From NCBI GenBank assembly GCA_037957365.1, contig JARHVA010000123.1, positions 1,088,501 to 1,152,500 of the forward strand: a stretch of DNA of 64,000 bases, given 5' to 3'. The position numbers and the translations under genes were made by a program. Source of the DNA: Torreya grandis. Taxonomy: Eukaryota; Streptophyta; Pinopsida; Cupressales; Taxaceae. A model generated the notes under the pieces. It was not told the DNA's origin. It did not search any database and worked only from the letters and a program-made list of their open reading frames with translations. Positions 11,687-22,950 of this stretch are shown in pieces. The first letter of the stretch is position 1. Each line of letters opens with the position of its first letter.

Positions 11687-12960
11687 ATGGTGATTGGAGC
11701 TTCTTCGATGGTTTTAGACAGAGAACTCGATGCATTGATGAATGCGGCAGGGAAGAGGAAGCTACAGAACCCTGGGGTTGGACCCAGAAATGCAAGCATG
11801 CAAGCATCGGAGGCAACCCCAATCACTATGCTTGACCCCTCAAAGATCAAAGGAAATATAGCGGGATTCTATGGGCATAACCTGATCTATAAGTTTATGG
11901 GAGCCCAGTTAACAATGGAGGCATTGCATGCGTGGACAAAGATAACCTAACAACAAATGGTGAATTTGAGTAAAGGTTTTTGTGCAAAAGGATATTTTAT
12001 AGGAGTCTTTGCCAACAAATATGATAGAGACCTAGGGAGGTCCTTACTTCTTCAAGAACGCGGGTCTCTTTATGAAGCATTAGCATATGGCCTTCAAGCC
12101 AATTGAGGAATTTCCTAGCATGGCCCTGGTTTGGATTTGCATGTATGCTTTGGTGCAGGAATTCGGGTCCAGGGATGTCTTCAAAACGGTTGCTAATACA
12201 TTATGTTAGTGGATATGTCAAAACCCCATCATGGTAGAGGTCTATCAAGTTATGCAAGAATTTGTGTGGAATTAGATCTTTCCTAGCGTCTACCAAAAAG
12301 TATCATCCTAAAAGCCGAAGAGCTTGAATGGACCCAAGACCTATATTATGAAAGAATCTCATTCAGATGCAGAAACTGTCATGAGTAGGCCATTTATTTT
12401 GAGAATGCCTCTCCCTCCAAAAAAAAAACCATGAGGGGAAAGCACTGAAGGCCTTAGAAAAAGATGCAAAAGGGTTTATGAAGCCAAAGAAGAAGCATGT
12501 AGCCAAAGTGAAAGGCATGGTGGTTAAAAAATACATCCCCAAGGAAGGGATAATTGAATCTGAAAATAAGGATCCCCAAAAAGAAGAGTAGGATAGGGTG
12601 CTTGAAACCCAACAACAGAGGGAAAAGGACAACATGGAATTAGAGGACATAGCAGGGAATTATGGGTTTAAAGAAGATTTAGAGAATCTATTAAAAGAAC
12701 CAACAACAAGCAATAAGCCACAGATAACAGAGAAAGGGACCCACGAGAAACAGGTCAAAGATACCATTATAACAGATAGGAATAGGAGAAAAGAAAACTG
12801 GACGAGCATAGATGAATCAGAGAAAACACTCAAAGAACATCGAAGAGAATATTGGAGTCTCACAAACTCCCAATCTTAACAGAACAAACAAATTTGGAAA
12901 AAGGAGGAGAGGGCGGCCTAGGAGGAAAAAAAATGAGATGAAGCTCTGGAAGCTATGGGG
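11687..12960 (+). pseudogene. LINE ORF1 (DUF4283-like, CCHC knuckle), decayed
   Basis: The first open frame (87 codons from 11687) carries the DUF4283-type pattern NLIYKFMGAQLTMEALHAW. Downstream frames continue it with KGYFIGVFANKYDRD and MALVWICMYALVQEF, both typical of this nucleic-acid-binding ORF1 domain. At about 12365-12400 RCRNCHE followed by a stop marks the start of a CX2CX4HX4C knuckle whose second half is degraded. A Lys/Glu-rich tail follows (12598-12879). Stops at about 11948, 12102, 12205 and 12275 and shifts make it non-functional. In intact elements this protein coats the LINE RNA. Confidence 0.7.
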
Positions 12961-13023
12961 GCAGGGACTCAAGTCTAGTTGGACTCAATCTTGGCAAGCA
13001 TCAAGATCCCACCCCCTCTTGAT

Positions 13024-14545
13024 GCAGGTATTATCCTGGAATATTAAGGACCTAAACGCCTCCAATAAAAGGACGCTGAAAAATATTATTAAAAAATATT
13101 ATTCATAAATGATAATCCTTCAAGAAACCAAGATAGAGGATCTAGACTGTTTTAGCAAAAGTTTTGCCAAAGATCTGGGAAGAAATGTTAGCGGCAGGGA
13201 TTCTTTAGGCACAATAGGGATGCTTTTACAACCAAAATGAAGTACATTTACAGAGAATACAACATCAAGAACAATTCCTTATTGCTAAACTAGAAAGTAG
13301 GAAGACAAATCTCTCCTTCTACCTGGTTGATTTCTATAGTTCACAATGCAAAGAGGAAGGAGAACAAGCATGGAAACAACTAGAGTCTGAATTAAACACC
13401 GATAAGGAATGCCTATGGATAATTGGAGGAGATTTTAATGATAGATTGGGTCCTTCAGAAAAGAAAGGTTGAAAAGGAAAAGAAAAGGATAGTCAAGCCT
13501 TTCACAATTTACTAGAAAACTCGGAGCTATGTGATATGAAAACCAAGTGCAGGTGGTTCACACGGAGTAATTAAAGGCAAGGAAGGAGCTGATTCTGGAA
13601 CGACTAGACAAATTTTTGATCAATAGAAAGGCTATGGAAAACAATATTATCCTTGAAGTGGAAGTCATGAGAGAGGCAGGATCGGATCATTGGCATGCTA
13701 CTTTGCACCTAACCAATAATGAGCATCCAACTCAGGTGCCCTTTGCATTTGAGAAAATGTGGTTGGAACAGCCAAGTTTGGATGATTTCATAAAAGAACA
13801 ATGGAATAAGTCAAGCTCTATATATGGGACGAAGATGTATATTTTCCATAATAAATTAAAGGAGCTCAAGACAGCCCTCAAACACTGGAACGAGCACACG
13901 TTTAAGAACATCTTTCAACAAAAAAGAGACCTTGAGCGAAGAAGTGAAGAAATCCAAGAAAAGAGAATGGAAGGAAACACTGAGAATGCTCTTCAGTTGG
14001 AAGAAGAGGAAGTTGACAAAGCATTGAAAAAAATTTACAAGAAGGAAAAAATCTATTGGCAACAAAAGTTCAGAATAAGGTGGTTAAAAGGAGACAAGAA
14101 CATGAGTTTTTTCCACCTTTTTTGGAAAAGTAGAAGGCAAAAGAATTATATTATAAAGTTGGAAACTAGGGAGGGAGACATGATCGAGGAACCAGAGGCA
14201 ATCAAAGAGCACTTCATTAACTTTTGGAAAAGAATGCATAGTCAGGACAATGAGAAAAGTGAGGAGCAAGAAGAATTCCAAAACTAGATCCCACACCTGG
14301 TCACAAATGTTGACAATGAAATGTTGATGAAAAATATAAAGTTGGAAGAAGTCAAAAAGGTGATTTTCGAAATGGAAGGGGATAGTGCCTTAGGTCCCAC
14401 TGGTTTCCCAACCTTTTTCTTCTAGCATTTTTGGGAGCTCTTGGGGAGGACATAAGAGAGGTGGTGTAAGAATCTAAGGATTCCAAAAGCATGCTAAAAG
14501 CCCTAAACACCACCTTTATTACCCTCATCCCTAAAAAGTCTGACA
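13024..14545 (+). pseudogene. LINE ORF2: endonuclease and truncated RT
   Basis: The start VLSWNIKDLNASNKR matches the N-terminus of L1-type apurinic endonucleases. ILQETKIED carries the catalytic Glu, GGDFND (about 13425-13442) the catalytic Asp-Phe-Asn, and GSDHW (about 13682) the terminal Ser-Asp-His. A 223-codon open stretch (13616-14287) includes FAFEKMWLEQPSLDDFI, the charged linker and IRWLKGDKNMSFFH, all standard for plant L1 ORF2. The reverse transcriptase opens with EEVKKVIFEMEGDSALGP and TFITLIPKKSD and is cut there. Several stops (for example near 13107, 13237, 14287) make it dead. Endonuclease nicks target DNA and RT primes on it in living relatives. Confidence 0.85.
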
Positions 14546-17500
14546 TGTTGGAAGCATAATGACTTGGGCAGGGGATCGAGAGGGGGGGTAGGGGTTGAGA
14601 GGCGGGAGGCAGGAGAGGGGCAGATAGGAGATTTAGTCTTCAAAACATTCATTCAATTCAACTTAACATTCATGAGCCATTCAATATACAAGTACATAGA
14701 TCTAGCAAGCATAAACAACCATACAAGAGCAACATGCAACAAAATAACACATCATATATGTGGAAAACCCTCAAGGAAAAGAAAACCCACTGATCCCTGC
14801 AAATGGACTATAGTCCTATAAGTCAAAAGATCACAATTTAGTGAAGCACCAACTCCACATGGAGTACCAACCCCAACTAGATAAGCACCAACTCAACTAG
14901 GCTTTAGCAAGCACCAACTTGCAAGGAGGCACCAACCCATTAGATGACTCAGCACCAACTCAATCACCTGAAACTTTTAATCACCTTTAGAAAACCTTGT
15001 TGCTCACACAACAGATGATAATCACCTTCCGTAGCTCTTTTCACTCTTCTATCCATGTTAAACTATTTTCTAGGTTTCTTCACTCAATTAGGTCTCTTCA
15101 AGACAAATTAGGTCATATGACCTTGATATTGATCTACAATAACCTTGTTAGATATTCATGATAGTTTCTATACACCCCTTTGATGGTTTGCAAGACCTAC
15201 TTTAACTCTACATTGTGTTATTTCTTTTGCTTGCACAAACTTATTCTCTAACTTGTCAATTAGGCCTATTAGGCCTTGTTCTTATACAATCCTTTAGCTC
15301 ATACACCTCTTGGTCGGCCATACACACTTGCACACTTGGATTACCCTTACAATAGGTCTTTTAACATGTTTCATACATGAATCAATTATTACAATAGGTC
15401 ATCCACAACTTAAAAGACCAAAACCTCTTTTAGGCCTTAAGGAGACCAAATTCCATTAAGCCTTCATTAGTACTCGTTACCCTTTCATCTTCTTGCAACA
15501 ATTTACCTTCATTGACGAACAAGATCCTTTCATACATTGATCAAATAGACCCCAATAAACATATTCTAAGGTCCATAACACTTTTTAACACCAACCCCTT
15601 TATGAACACTCCTTGTAGCACTATTCACAATTAGGCCTATGAACCTACAAAAAGTATGCCAAACAAAACTCAAGCATATACACAATTTAGTCACACAACC
15701 ATGACAATAAATCACTTGAACAGAAAATCCATGACCTTAACAACATAACCATGTGCTTTAGACTTCATAACTCAGGGCAAAATGACTCAAACACTTCTCT
15801 GAAAATGGCCCCCTCAGAATTCTCAGAATACTCCAAAAACTAGTCATGAACAACTTGATCTTCAACACAAGAAAGAAAACTTCCCATGACCAATGACACT
15901 TTAAAAAGATCATTTGACAACTCTAGACTATTCTCAAATGCAAAAACCACAAGGTCTAATGTCAAATATTGGTCTTATAGACCAATCTTTTGACTTACAA
16001 TTTCATTGTCCAATCCTGAATAGACAAGCCATTTTGTGAACATATTTTCTTCACTTACATTGACCTCCAAAACTTCTACCAAGCATGATCATGACTTAAA
16101 AGTCATGAATAGGACCTCCATGCACTACAATGCATCATTCTTTCATGAAGTTGCACTTAAATCCAATTTTTCATCACTGCAACTCAGAACTGTCAAAACT
16201 GTCAAAAACACATTCATGAAACATTAACCTTATAACACTTGTATAGGGACTTTTAAAGACTTCCAATGCATGAACATGAGTATCTGACATTTCCAGACCA
16301 TCTTCAAATACAAAATTAATATGGTCTAATGTCAAATATTGATCATGTATAACATCTTTTGACCTCTCTCCTCATTGTCACAGCAGAACCAGATAAGCCA
16401 TTTTGGCTTCAAATTTTCAACCTCTATACCTAACTTCCAAATCCTCTACCAAGCATGAATAAGACATACAAGTCCCAAACAATATTTTTAGGCACTTCAA
16501 TCCTCCATTATTTCATGAAAACATACCAAAAAACCAACTTCTTAAACTGCCTGGGTTTTGCATTGTTCTTCATTAGGCTTGTTAACGCCTGGCCAACCTG
16601 GATCACAAATTTGGAACACTTGAGCACTAGAACCAAACTAGAAACCACCAAGGACATCAACTATGAGTCTCAAACTTCAACCTTCATCAATTTGCAAATT
16701 TTGTCCAATATAACCTTTTACGATTACAATTTTTTTAGAAACAAACCTATATCTTCACATTTTCTCTCTCCTCTCTAACCACCACCTCTTGAAGGTACTA
16801 AGAGAGTTCACTACAAGCTCCAAACACTTATCTGAGCATTACAAACCATCTTGAGCACTTTTGAATCATATCTTCAACATCAAGTCACTATTAGGGTTCT
16901 AAGAGGGTTTAAATACACTTCCATTGTTAACGATTGTTCATAAATCATAACTCCTCAATCCAAAAACTAATGCCTAGAATTTTGAGTTAGAACCCTTCCC
17001 CATCTACTGTGAATAGCCTAGGTTCCCATGCAAAGGTTTAATGAGCTAAAGAGCACAAGAAAATCTTTCTAGGGTTGAGCATCCTTAATTTTGTGCACTT
17101 GAGAGACCTCAAGCACTTTTTCTTGCCTTAACCTTCAAACTTTGACTTGAAACTCCATGAATACTCCTGAAACAACCTATCATACATTTGACAAAGCTCA
17201 CGTATGCATACTTTCCTTGAAAACTGAACCTCATGCCTCATTAGGCCATGCTCTCACCACCTTGCTTTCTATACATGAGTCTTCACACCTCGTTAGGCCT
17301 TGAACTTACCTTCAAACCTCTTTTCAAGCTCTCAATACTTCACTCACATACTCACATAATGTCAAACATCCTTCTACAACCTTATCTCACCATGCAACCA
17401 AGCTTATGCCTTCACACAAGATCTCTTCATGCCATAACTAAGCTTCACAAGACACCTTGTCCTTAAAGACACTTGATATCAATATTTTATAACCTTTACA

Positions 17501-18031
17501 AGCTTGAGAACATCCATCTCACCATGCCACCATGCCTCTTCATGCACAAGACTAGGCATCCTATGCACATACCTTCTCAAAACACTACTAGGCTCAAGCA
17601 CTTAACAACTTTGACAACAAGGACCTTCCATGATGACCTTCACATCACCATGCAAACATAAGAACATATGCCAATCATTTCTTACACTCTCAGAATCATT
17701 GCAACACTGATCAATATTCTCTCTCATAGTTACCCTCTTCAGTGACCTCATGAAGACCTATAACCTCATGACCATGCCAACTGATCTTCAACACTTTATC
17801 TTGTTACAACACAACACTCACTAGAGCATCACTGAGACATCAATGACAACAACAATAATAGTCACATGACATCAACCTTTATTAGCACCTTTGACATCAA
17901 TCTTCACAAGAGCACCTCTGGGACAACAAATACAATCTATGACAACAACAATGATATTAACCTTCTCAATAACCTTTGACATCAATGACAACATCAATGT
18001 CAAACCTCAACAACAGGAACAATGCTCAACA
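14546..18031 (-). mobile_element. LTR A, outer (3') LTR of the array, complete
   Basis: Length 3486 bp. The left side is LINE sequence and the right side is the polypurine tract at 18032, so this is the true 3' terminus of the array. It starts TGTTGGAAGC and ends GCTCAACA. Near its start a G-rich expansion (14570-14620) replaces the usual GGGGGGGTGAATCAG block. It contains the GCACCAACT cluster (14846-14960), several ATTAGGCCT motifs, and a segment conserved among all copies from 15440 onward. No ORF is preserved in the sense direction. Confidence 0.9.
14843..14965 (-). repeat. GCACCAACT cluster in LTR A
   Basis: Six to seven copies of (G)CACCAACT/C lie within about 120 bases; on the sense strand this reads AGTTGGTGC. 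The cluster is found at the same place in the other LTRs that keep this end (for example 23192-23310, 44262-44375, 62847-62940). It lies in the element's R-U5 end. A function as a protein-binding site array or RNA structure is possible but untested. Confidence 0.7.
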
Positions 18032-18046
18032 ATCTCCCTCTTTGTC
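18032..18046 (-). other. Polypurine tract of unit A
   Basis: On the sense strand GACAAAGAGGGAGAT sits directly before the 3' LTR start TGTTGAGC. This is where plus-strand DNA synthesis is primed in LTR retrotransposons. Confidence 0.85.
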
Positions 18047-18214
18047 GTTGATGGAAAAACACATTGCAAATTGATCATTCTCATCTACCCCATTCTGGTT
18101 GTTGGCAATTTTGGCTGTTGTCTGTAATATTGTCATTGATGTCAAAGGCAGCTTGTGCTATCAAACATTAATGTCAAAAGTTGAATTGCACAGACTTACA
18201 GTGAAAATTGAGTT

Positions 18215-18700
18215 TATGAAGAGCTTCTACTTAGAAAATAAGTAAAGCAGTCTCGAGAACCCGAATGGGTCTTGTAGTGCAGATCGGGTTTATGCAACGA
18301 CTTTACTTGTTTCATTTTTATAAGTCAAGTTGTCTCAAGAATCGAAAAGTGTCTAGAAGAATTAATAAGGGTTTCGAAAGCACTTTACTTCTTTCATGTT
18401 TATAAGATAAGCAATGTGGAAAACCCGAATAGGTCAAGGAAGAGGTAAGCGGGATTTCATAGTGACTTTGCTTCTCTCATGTTTATGAGTTAAGCAATGT
18501 GAAAAACCCGAATGGGTCTAGGTGAGTTGATCAGAGTTTTGCAACAACTTTACTTAGTTCATGCTAATAAGTTGAGCATAGTTGAAAACCCGAATGGGTC
18601 TAGAAGAGTTGATCGGGTTTCTAAGATGACTTTACTTCTTCCAAGTCTATAAGTCATGCTGAATGAAGAACTTGAAATGGTCATAAAGAATTCTTTCAGA
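18215..18700 (+). repeat. ~82-bp minisatellite in solo LTR 18100-20908
   Basis: Six diverged units carry ACCCGAATGGGTCT-like cores at about 18260, 18336 (weak), 18424, 18507, 18588 and 18671, each followed by GATCGGGTTT-like and ACTTTACTT...CATG...TAAGT phrases. The spacing is close to 82 bp. Confidence 0.75.
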
Positions 18701-18749
18701 AAAATTGTCAAGTCTTTTTCAGAAAATTGTCCCGAAACAAAAATCTGAT

Positions 18750-19080
18750 GGGCAAGTGGACCGTTCAAAAAATCTGAAGGGTACATTCAAGAAAGTCTGA
18801 AGGGTATGTGGACCCTTTCAGAAAATCCAAAGGGTAATTTGCAAAAAGCCAAAGGTTATGTGGATCCTTTCAAAAAAGCTGAAGGGTAGTTTGCAAAAGG
18901 TCGAAGGGTATATGGACCGTTCAAGAAATCCGAAGGGCACTTCTCAAGAAGTCTAAAGGGCAAGTGGACCGTTCAAAAAAGCCAAAGGGTAGTCCGCAAA
19001 AAATTCGAAGGGCAAGTGGACCGTTCAAGAAAGCCGAAGGGTAGTCTACAAAAAAGCTGAAGGGTAGTTTACAGAAAAGC
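18750..19080 (+). repeat. ~52-bp minisatellite in solo LTR 18100-20908
   Basis: Alternating 26-base half units of the form GGACCGTTCAAGAAAGCCGA-AGGGTA and GTTTGCAAAAAG-CCGAAGGGTAAGT. About five full units and one partial. The half units differ consistently, so the amplified unit is the dimer. Confidence 0.8.
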
Positions 19081-20908
19081 ATGAGGACGTTTCCAAGGAT
19101 TTCGAAGGACAATTTCTTGGGGAAATTGTCTCGAAGAATTTCGTCGGGAAAATTGTTCCAAAGGATTTCTTCGAAGAAATTGTCCCGAATGGGACCCAAA
19201 CAAAAAGTTTGCAGAAAGTGTCCGAAAGGGGACAAGTTAAAGTTTGAGCAAGTCTGAAGAGATTGACGAAGGGGAAGCAAATCAAAGACATCGAAAGAAA
19301 TGAGATGAAGTCAACATGTTGAAGGTTAATGATCTAGTCAACATAAAGAGCAAGCATCTTTGATGATCCAACGACACACGCAAGTCAGGACTAAGAAGAT
19401 CCAACGAAGTGAGTGGATCCAAAGATTTAAAAGTGCTCGAAGGTTAATGCATTGTGGCAAAGTTAAAGACCGAGCAAGTCCGATAAGATCTATCAGAGCG
19501 AAAGCTCTCATGAATGCTGTGACAAGTGAGATATAGTCAAATCTACCAAAGATTAACGTCTGACTAAAGTTATGGATCAAGCTTATTCGAATAAATCAAA
19601 AGGAGCGAAAGCGATCCTGATATATAAGAAATAGCGAGATGCAAAAAGAAGCTTGATAGTTAATAAAAGATCTCAAAATTGGTGCGAAGAAAGAAATAAA
19701 AGGCCCACATTAATATGTTCTAACGGACAGGAAAGGAACAGGTAGAACTACTGATGAACTTGAGTCTACACGGAGCTCAAGATCAATCCTCTATTAAAGA
19801 AGCGGCGCAATTATGACCAGAATCTAGCAGTTGTCAAAATTAGAAAAGAGATCTGACCATTGCAATGTGATGCATGAATCGAGACACGGGAAAGAGCATA
19901 AGTAAAAATCGCTTTTAATGAGAACCGGTTAATTGCAATTGAAGTGTGAATGCAATTGGAGATAGAAAACCCTAAGCTTCATTGTCTATAGATATACAAC
20001 ATCTTGAACATTGTAATGGGTTTTTTGTCGTTGTTGTTGCTACCATTGCAATTCTGAGAGTGAGTCAAACGCTATCAATTAGAGACATATGCAGATGGTG
20101 TAAAACGCTGTCGACTAGAGACATACGCAGACAGAGTAAAAGGTAAAAGAAAAGGGGGAAATGAACCATGTCTGAATAAAACATATCCAAACATACGTAG
20201 ATAAAGAAAATGGGTTGCCGCTGTTGCTGTTGAAACTGGAAAGTGCCATCAAAGAAAATTCAAAGGGTGTCAACTCAGGATGTATGCAAACACAGAATGA
20301 AAGACAGCTAGACACAGAGTGAGGTAGAGAGGAAGAAAGAGAACACAGAGAATGTGCAAAAATTGAGTAGAAAGAAAGAAAAAGCACACAAAGAATGAAC
20401 AGTTACAGACTAGACTTGTAACAAATAAACTGAACTAGATTCATTTGTGAATCTATCTTGTATGTTGGAGTTATAGCTCCATGGTTCTAATTGGTTGGTG
20501 CTATTAGACAAATTGAGTTGGTGCTCAGTTAGGCGATTGGAGTCTCCTTAGGGTTGGTGCCCTTAAATCTTGTAACCAATAAGGTTAAACTAGGTTGGTG
20601 CTTAGTTAGGGGATTGGTGTCTCTTAAAGATAGGTGTCCTTGAATGTAACCAGTGTGGTTTTCCCAGTGAGGTGATTTAACTGAGGCTGAATTAGAATAG
20701 TAGATTCTAGCAGCGATTCTCACTATGGTTTTTCCCTTTGAATTTTTTACCTATAAATCTGGTGTACTATGCTTTTGTGTGTGTTTGTGCTCTTTGCATT
20801 TATTCTTTGATATGCATATGTTTTTGTATTTTCTTTAAAAAGTTAAAGAAGTAGTTTTTAGCTTATCTACTGATTCACCCCCCTCTCAGTAGACAGTTGT
20901 GTTAGACA

Positions 20909-21749
20909 TTGGTCTTTCTCCCCCTTTGACATTAATGACAAAGGGACACCTGCAGCAATTGGAATTACACCTTTTGCAACTACAACTCAACAAACAAAAA
21001 CTTCTTTCAAACAAACTGCTTCCTCATTTTGAACTATCTCCCATTTTTAGATCATTTTCAACTTCTGGGAACACACTCTTTCCCTGATGGCAACCAATAT
21101 TAGAAACATCAAACCTTAGAGCTATCAAGCTTCACCTTTGACCAAGCATATACCAATCAATGCAACTTCTTCAACAAAAAATGATCACATAGCATACCAT
21201 GCTCCCCCTATGCTCATGCTCAATCTTCCAAAGAACTTTGAAACTTAAGAACACTCACCTTGTTCTTGACATGACTGAAGAAGATCAAACTCTTGATCAC
21301 ACACTAGGATACCACACTCTTGACACCAACTGTAGAATTAGGGACTCCCCCTTTGTCTTCACAGCTTAGCACATGAGTCAATAGGACTCTTAAACTATCC
21401 TCAACTTCCTTCAAGCATATTGACACCAATACCCCTTCTTATAACAGATCAAGCTCAACTACTTACAAAAATAGATACAAAAAGCTTACTTCTCATATAC
21501 CAATTGACTGCACTTTGACCTCAAATGTCTGTTTTCAACCTTAGATCTCTCATCATGTTGCCTACTACACTTCAAACCTCTAAGCTACCAACATAGGACT
21601 GGATAATATCCATATTCATCTCCTTGCTTGCAACATAGACAAGCTGGAATCTTCTCAAGATGAAATCTTCTTTAACTGCAACGTCATGTTTCTATTGATA
21701 GAAGAATTTCTCCATGAAGCCTAATGGATCCCCCCCTTTTCATAGGGCA
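20909..21749 (-). other. Internal 3' region of unit A
   Basis: Together with 18047-18099 this is the part between gag and the 3' LTR. It holds extra polypurine-like motifs (plus strand TCTCCCCCTTTGAC at about 20917, CTTCACCTTTGACC 21136, CTCCCCCTATGC 21208, CTCCCCCTTTGTC 21345). On the minus strand at about 21735-21590, FILRRFQLVYVASKEMNMDII resembles the end of Copia RNase H. No complete gene. Confidence 0.6.
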
Positions 21750-22885
21750 CTAAATCACCATGAACTCGGGAGATTCCCAAATCTCCAATCCACTCTTCTC
21801 AGCCATCTTGCAATCATGAGTCTGATAGTCTCTCTTTAGAATCCACGTAGGCTTGACTGAAGCAATTGACTCAGCCACCTTGTCATCCTTATTCTTCTCT
21901 TTGACTGCCTTGTCAATAGATGCAAATAACAAGTGTTCTTGACATTCCTTCACTTTTGATCCTTGTTATACCTCAGCAAATAGTCCACCTCGGTTTATGA
22001 ACTAATCATAACTCACTTTGACTGTCTTTGTCTTCCATACCTTGGTTTGCTCTTTCTCTTGCACTATAAGAGTTTCAACCCTCATTGTTTCTATAACACT
22101 TTTCTTCAATGAGATGAACTTACTCTTGTTTGCTTTAGTCTTATGTTCTTTCTACACCTTCTCCATACGATCTGACTTCTTGATCCACTTCTTAGTTGCA
22201 TAACTAGACACCTTCCTATATTGACTAATCTTCCTTATATGTCTCATCTAGCAGTTCCTTGCAATATGAACAGTATTATCACATTTGAAACAAACAAAAT
22301 TACTGTACTTACCTCTTAATTGATCACTCTTCAGATGGTTCCATGACAACTCCTCCCTTGAGACTGTTCCACAATCACTTGCTCTATGACCAAAGATATG
22401 ACAATCAAAACAATATCCATTGAAAGAAATGGAATACATCATAGCATTGCGCTGCTTGATTGGTCTCTTCATGTTAACTTTCAAGTTAGTACTCTTGACT
22501 GGTTCTGTTTCTCAAGTTCTTTCTCAACCTTGTTCATATTATCTATGAGCTCCTCATGCTCAACCTTCAAGGAAACTAGCTCTATCTTCAACTGATCATA
22601 CTCAACTTCTTTTGATCTGAAATTTGTATTGACACCTAACTGATTCTTGAGATCCTTGATAATCATCTCATCCCTTTTGGCTTCTTTGACCCAGTCACTA
22701 TTCAAGGTACATATATGTTCCTTAAGATCCTTGATCATAGATCTCAACTCATTCTTCCTTTTCTTTTGGTTCAAATCATCTAGGGCACTTATGTGCTCAG
22801 CTTCAATATCTACTTCAACTTCTTCTTCACTGTCATAGTAGACTTCTTCATCATACATGTCTTCTTCTTTCTGGTCACTAGACAT
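21750..22885 (-). pseudogene. gag: Gag-like protein of unit A, frameshifted
   Basis: Starts MSSDQKEEDMYDEE (ATG at plus 22885), followed by an acidic segment and a long charged coiled coil (about residues 35-130). The frame shifts near 22484. In the next frame come two CX2CX4HX4C knuckles, C-FD-C-HIFG-H-RASD-C and C-FK-C-DNTV-H-IARN-C; the second lacks the usual Gly before His. A TAG follows directly at about 22247. A last piece (21953-21750) has KECQEHLLFASIDKA and a Trp-Ile-Leu stretch where Copia proteins enter the protease, but no Asp-Ser/Thr-Gly. The knuckle pattern (NGYCFxCxxFGH, then CFKCHNxGHIARNC) and the coiled coil upstream match Gag C-termini of plant Sirevirus-like Copia elements. 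The usual N-terminal Gag core is missing or outside the visible frame. Confidence 0.8.
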
Positions 22886-22934
22886 CTTCTCCTTATTAGG
22901 ATCATCTTCAAGCTGTTAGACTTTCTTCAAAGGA

Positions 22935-22950
22935 CCAGACTCTGATACCA
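22935..22950 (-). other. Primer-binding site, units A/B junction
   Basis: Sense strand TGGTATCAGAGTCTGG, two bases after the LTR end. It matches the complement of the initiator methionine tRNA 3' end (TGGTATCAGAGC...), the common primer of plant Copia elements. Confidence 0.85.

Larger units (their letters stand above)
11640..14545 (+). mobile_element. L1-type LINE, 5' part, cut by LTR A
   Basis: Non-LTR retrotransposon read left to right: a C-rich leader (11648-11666), ORF1 relic, ORF2 endonuclease, linker, and the beginning of reverse transcriptase. It stops abruptly at 14545 inside the reverse-transcriptase fingers, where LTR A begins. The 3' half is not found to the right within the window, so it presumably lies beyond the far end of the array. 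The LINE was therefore already present when the retrotransposon inserted. The five bases before LTR A (TGACA) are the predicted target duplication. Confidence 0.85.
18100..20908 (+). mobile_element. Nested solo LTR, family 2 (plus orientation)
   Basis: A 2809-bp insert splits internal region A between CATTCTGGT and CTTTCTCC. It starts TGTTGGCAAT and ends GTTAGACA, and is flanked by CTGGT (18095-18099) and TTGGT (20909-20913), a target duplication with one change. It is related, in reverse orientation, to 25267-27904. It has no internal coding region, so it is a solo LTR left by LTR-LTR recombination or a very long non-coding element. The 3' end carries TGATTCACCCCCCTCTCAG and an AGTTGGTGCT cluster (20458-20620) like the host array's LTRs, placing it among Copia elements. 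TATA-like ATATATAAG lies at about 19619. Confidence 0.85.

Noticed and set aside
11687..11950. Host protein gene at 11687
   Set aside because: The DUF4283-like pattern and the downstream endonuclease and RT show it is LINE ORF1.
16036..16227. Open frames such as 16036-16227, 24382-24573, 56248-56439 and 57210-57401 as genes
   Set aside because: They are the same antisense stretch of the LTR repeated in each copy, with no known family, no conserved start context and frequent breaks.
21750..21953. WILKRDYQ-type segment as an active protease
   Set aside because: It lies where Copia protease begins and keeps Trp-Ile-Leu, but the catalytic Asp-Ser/Thr-Gly is absent in every copy.
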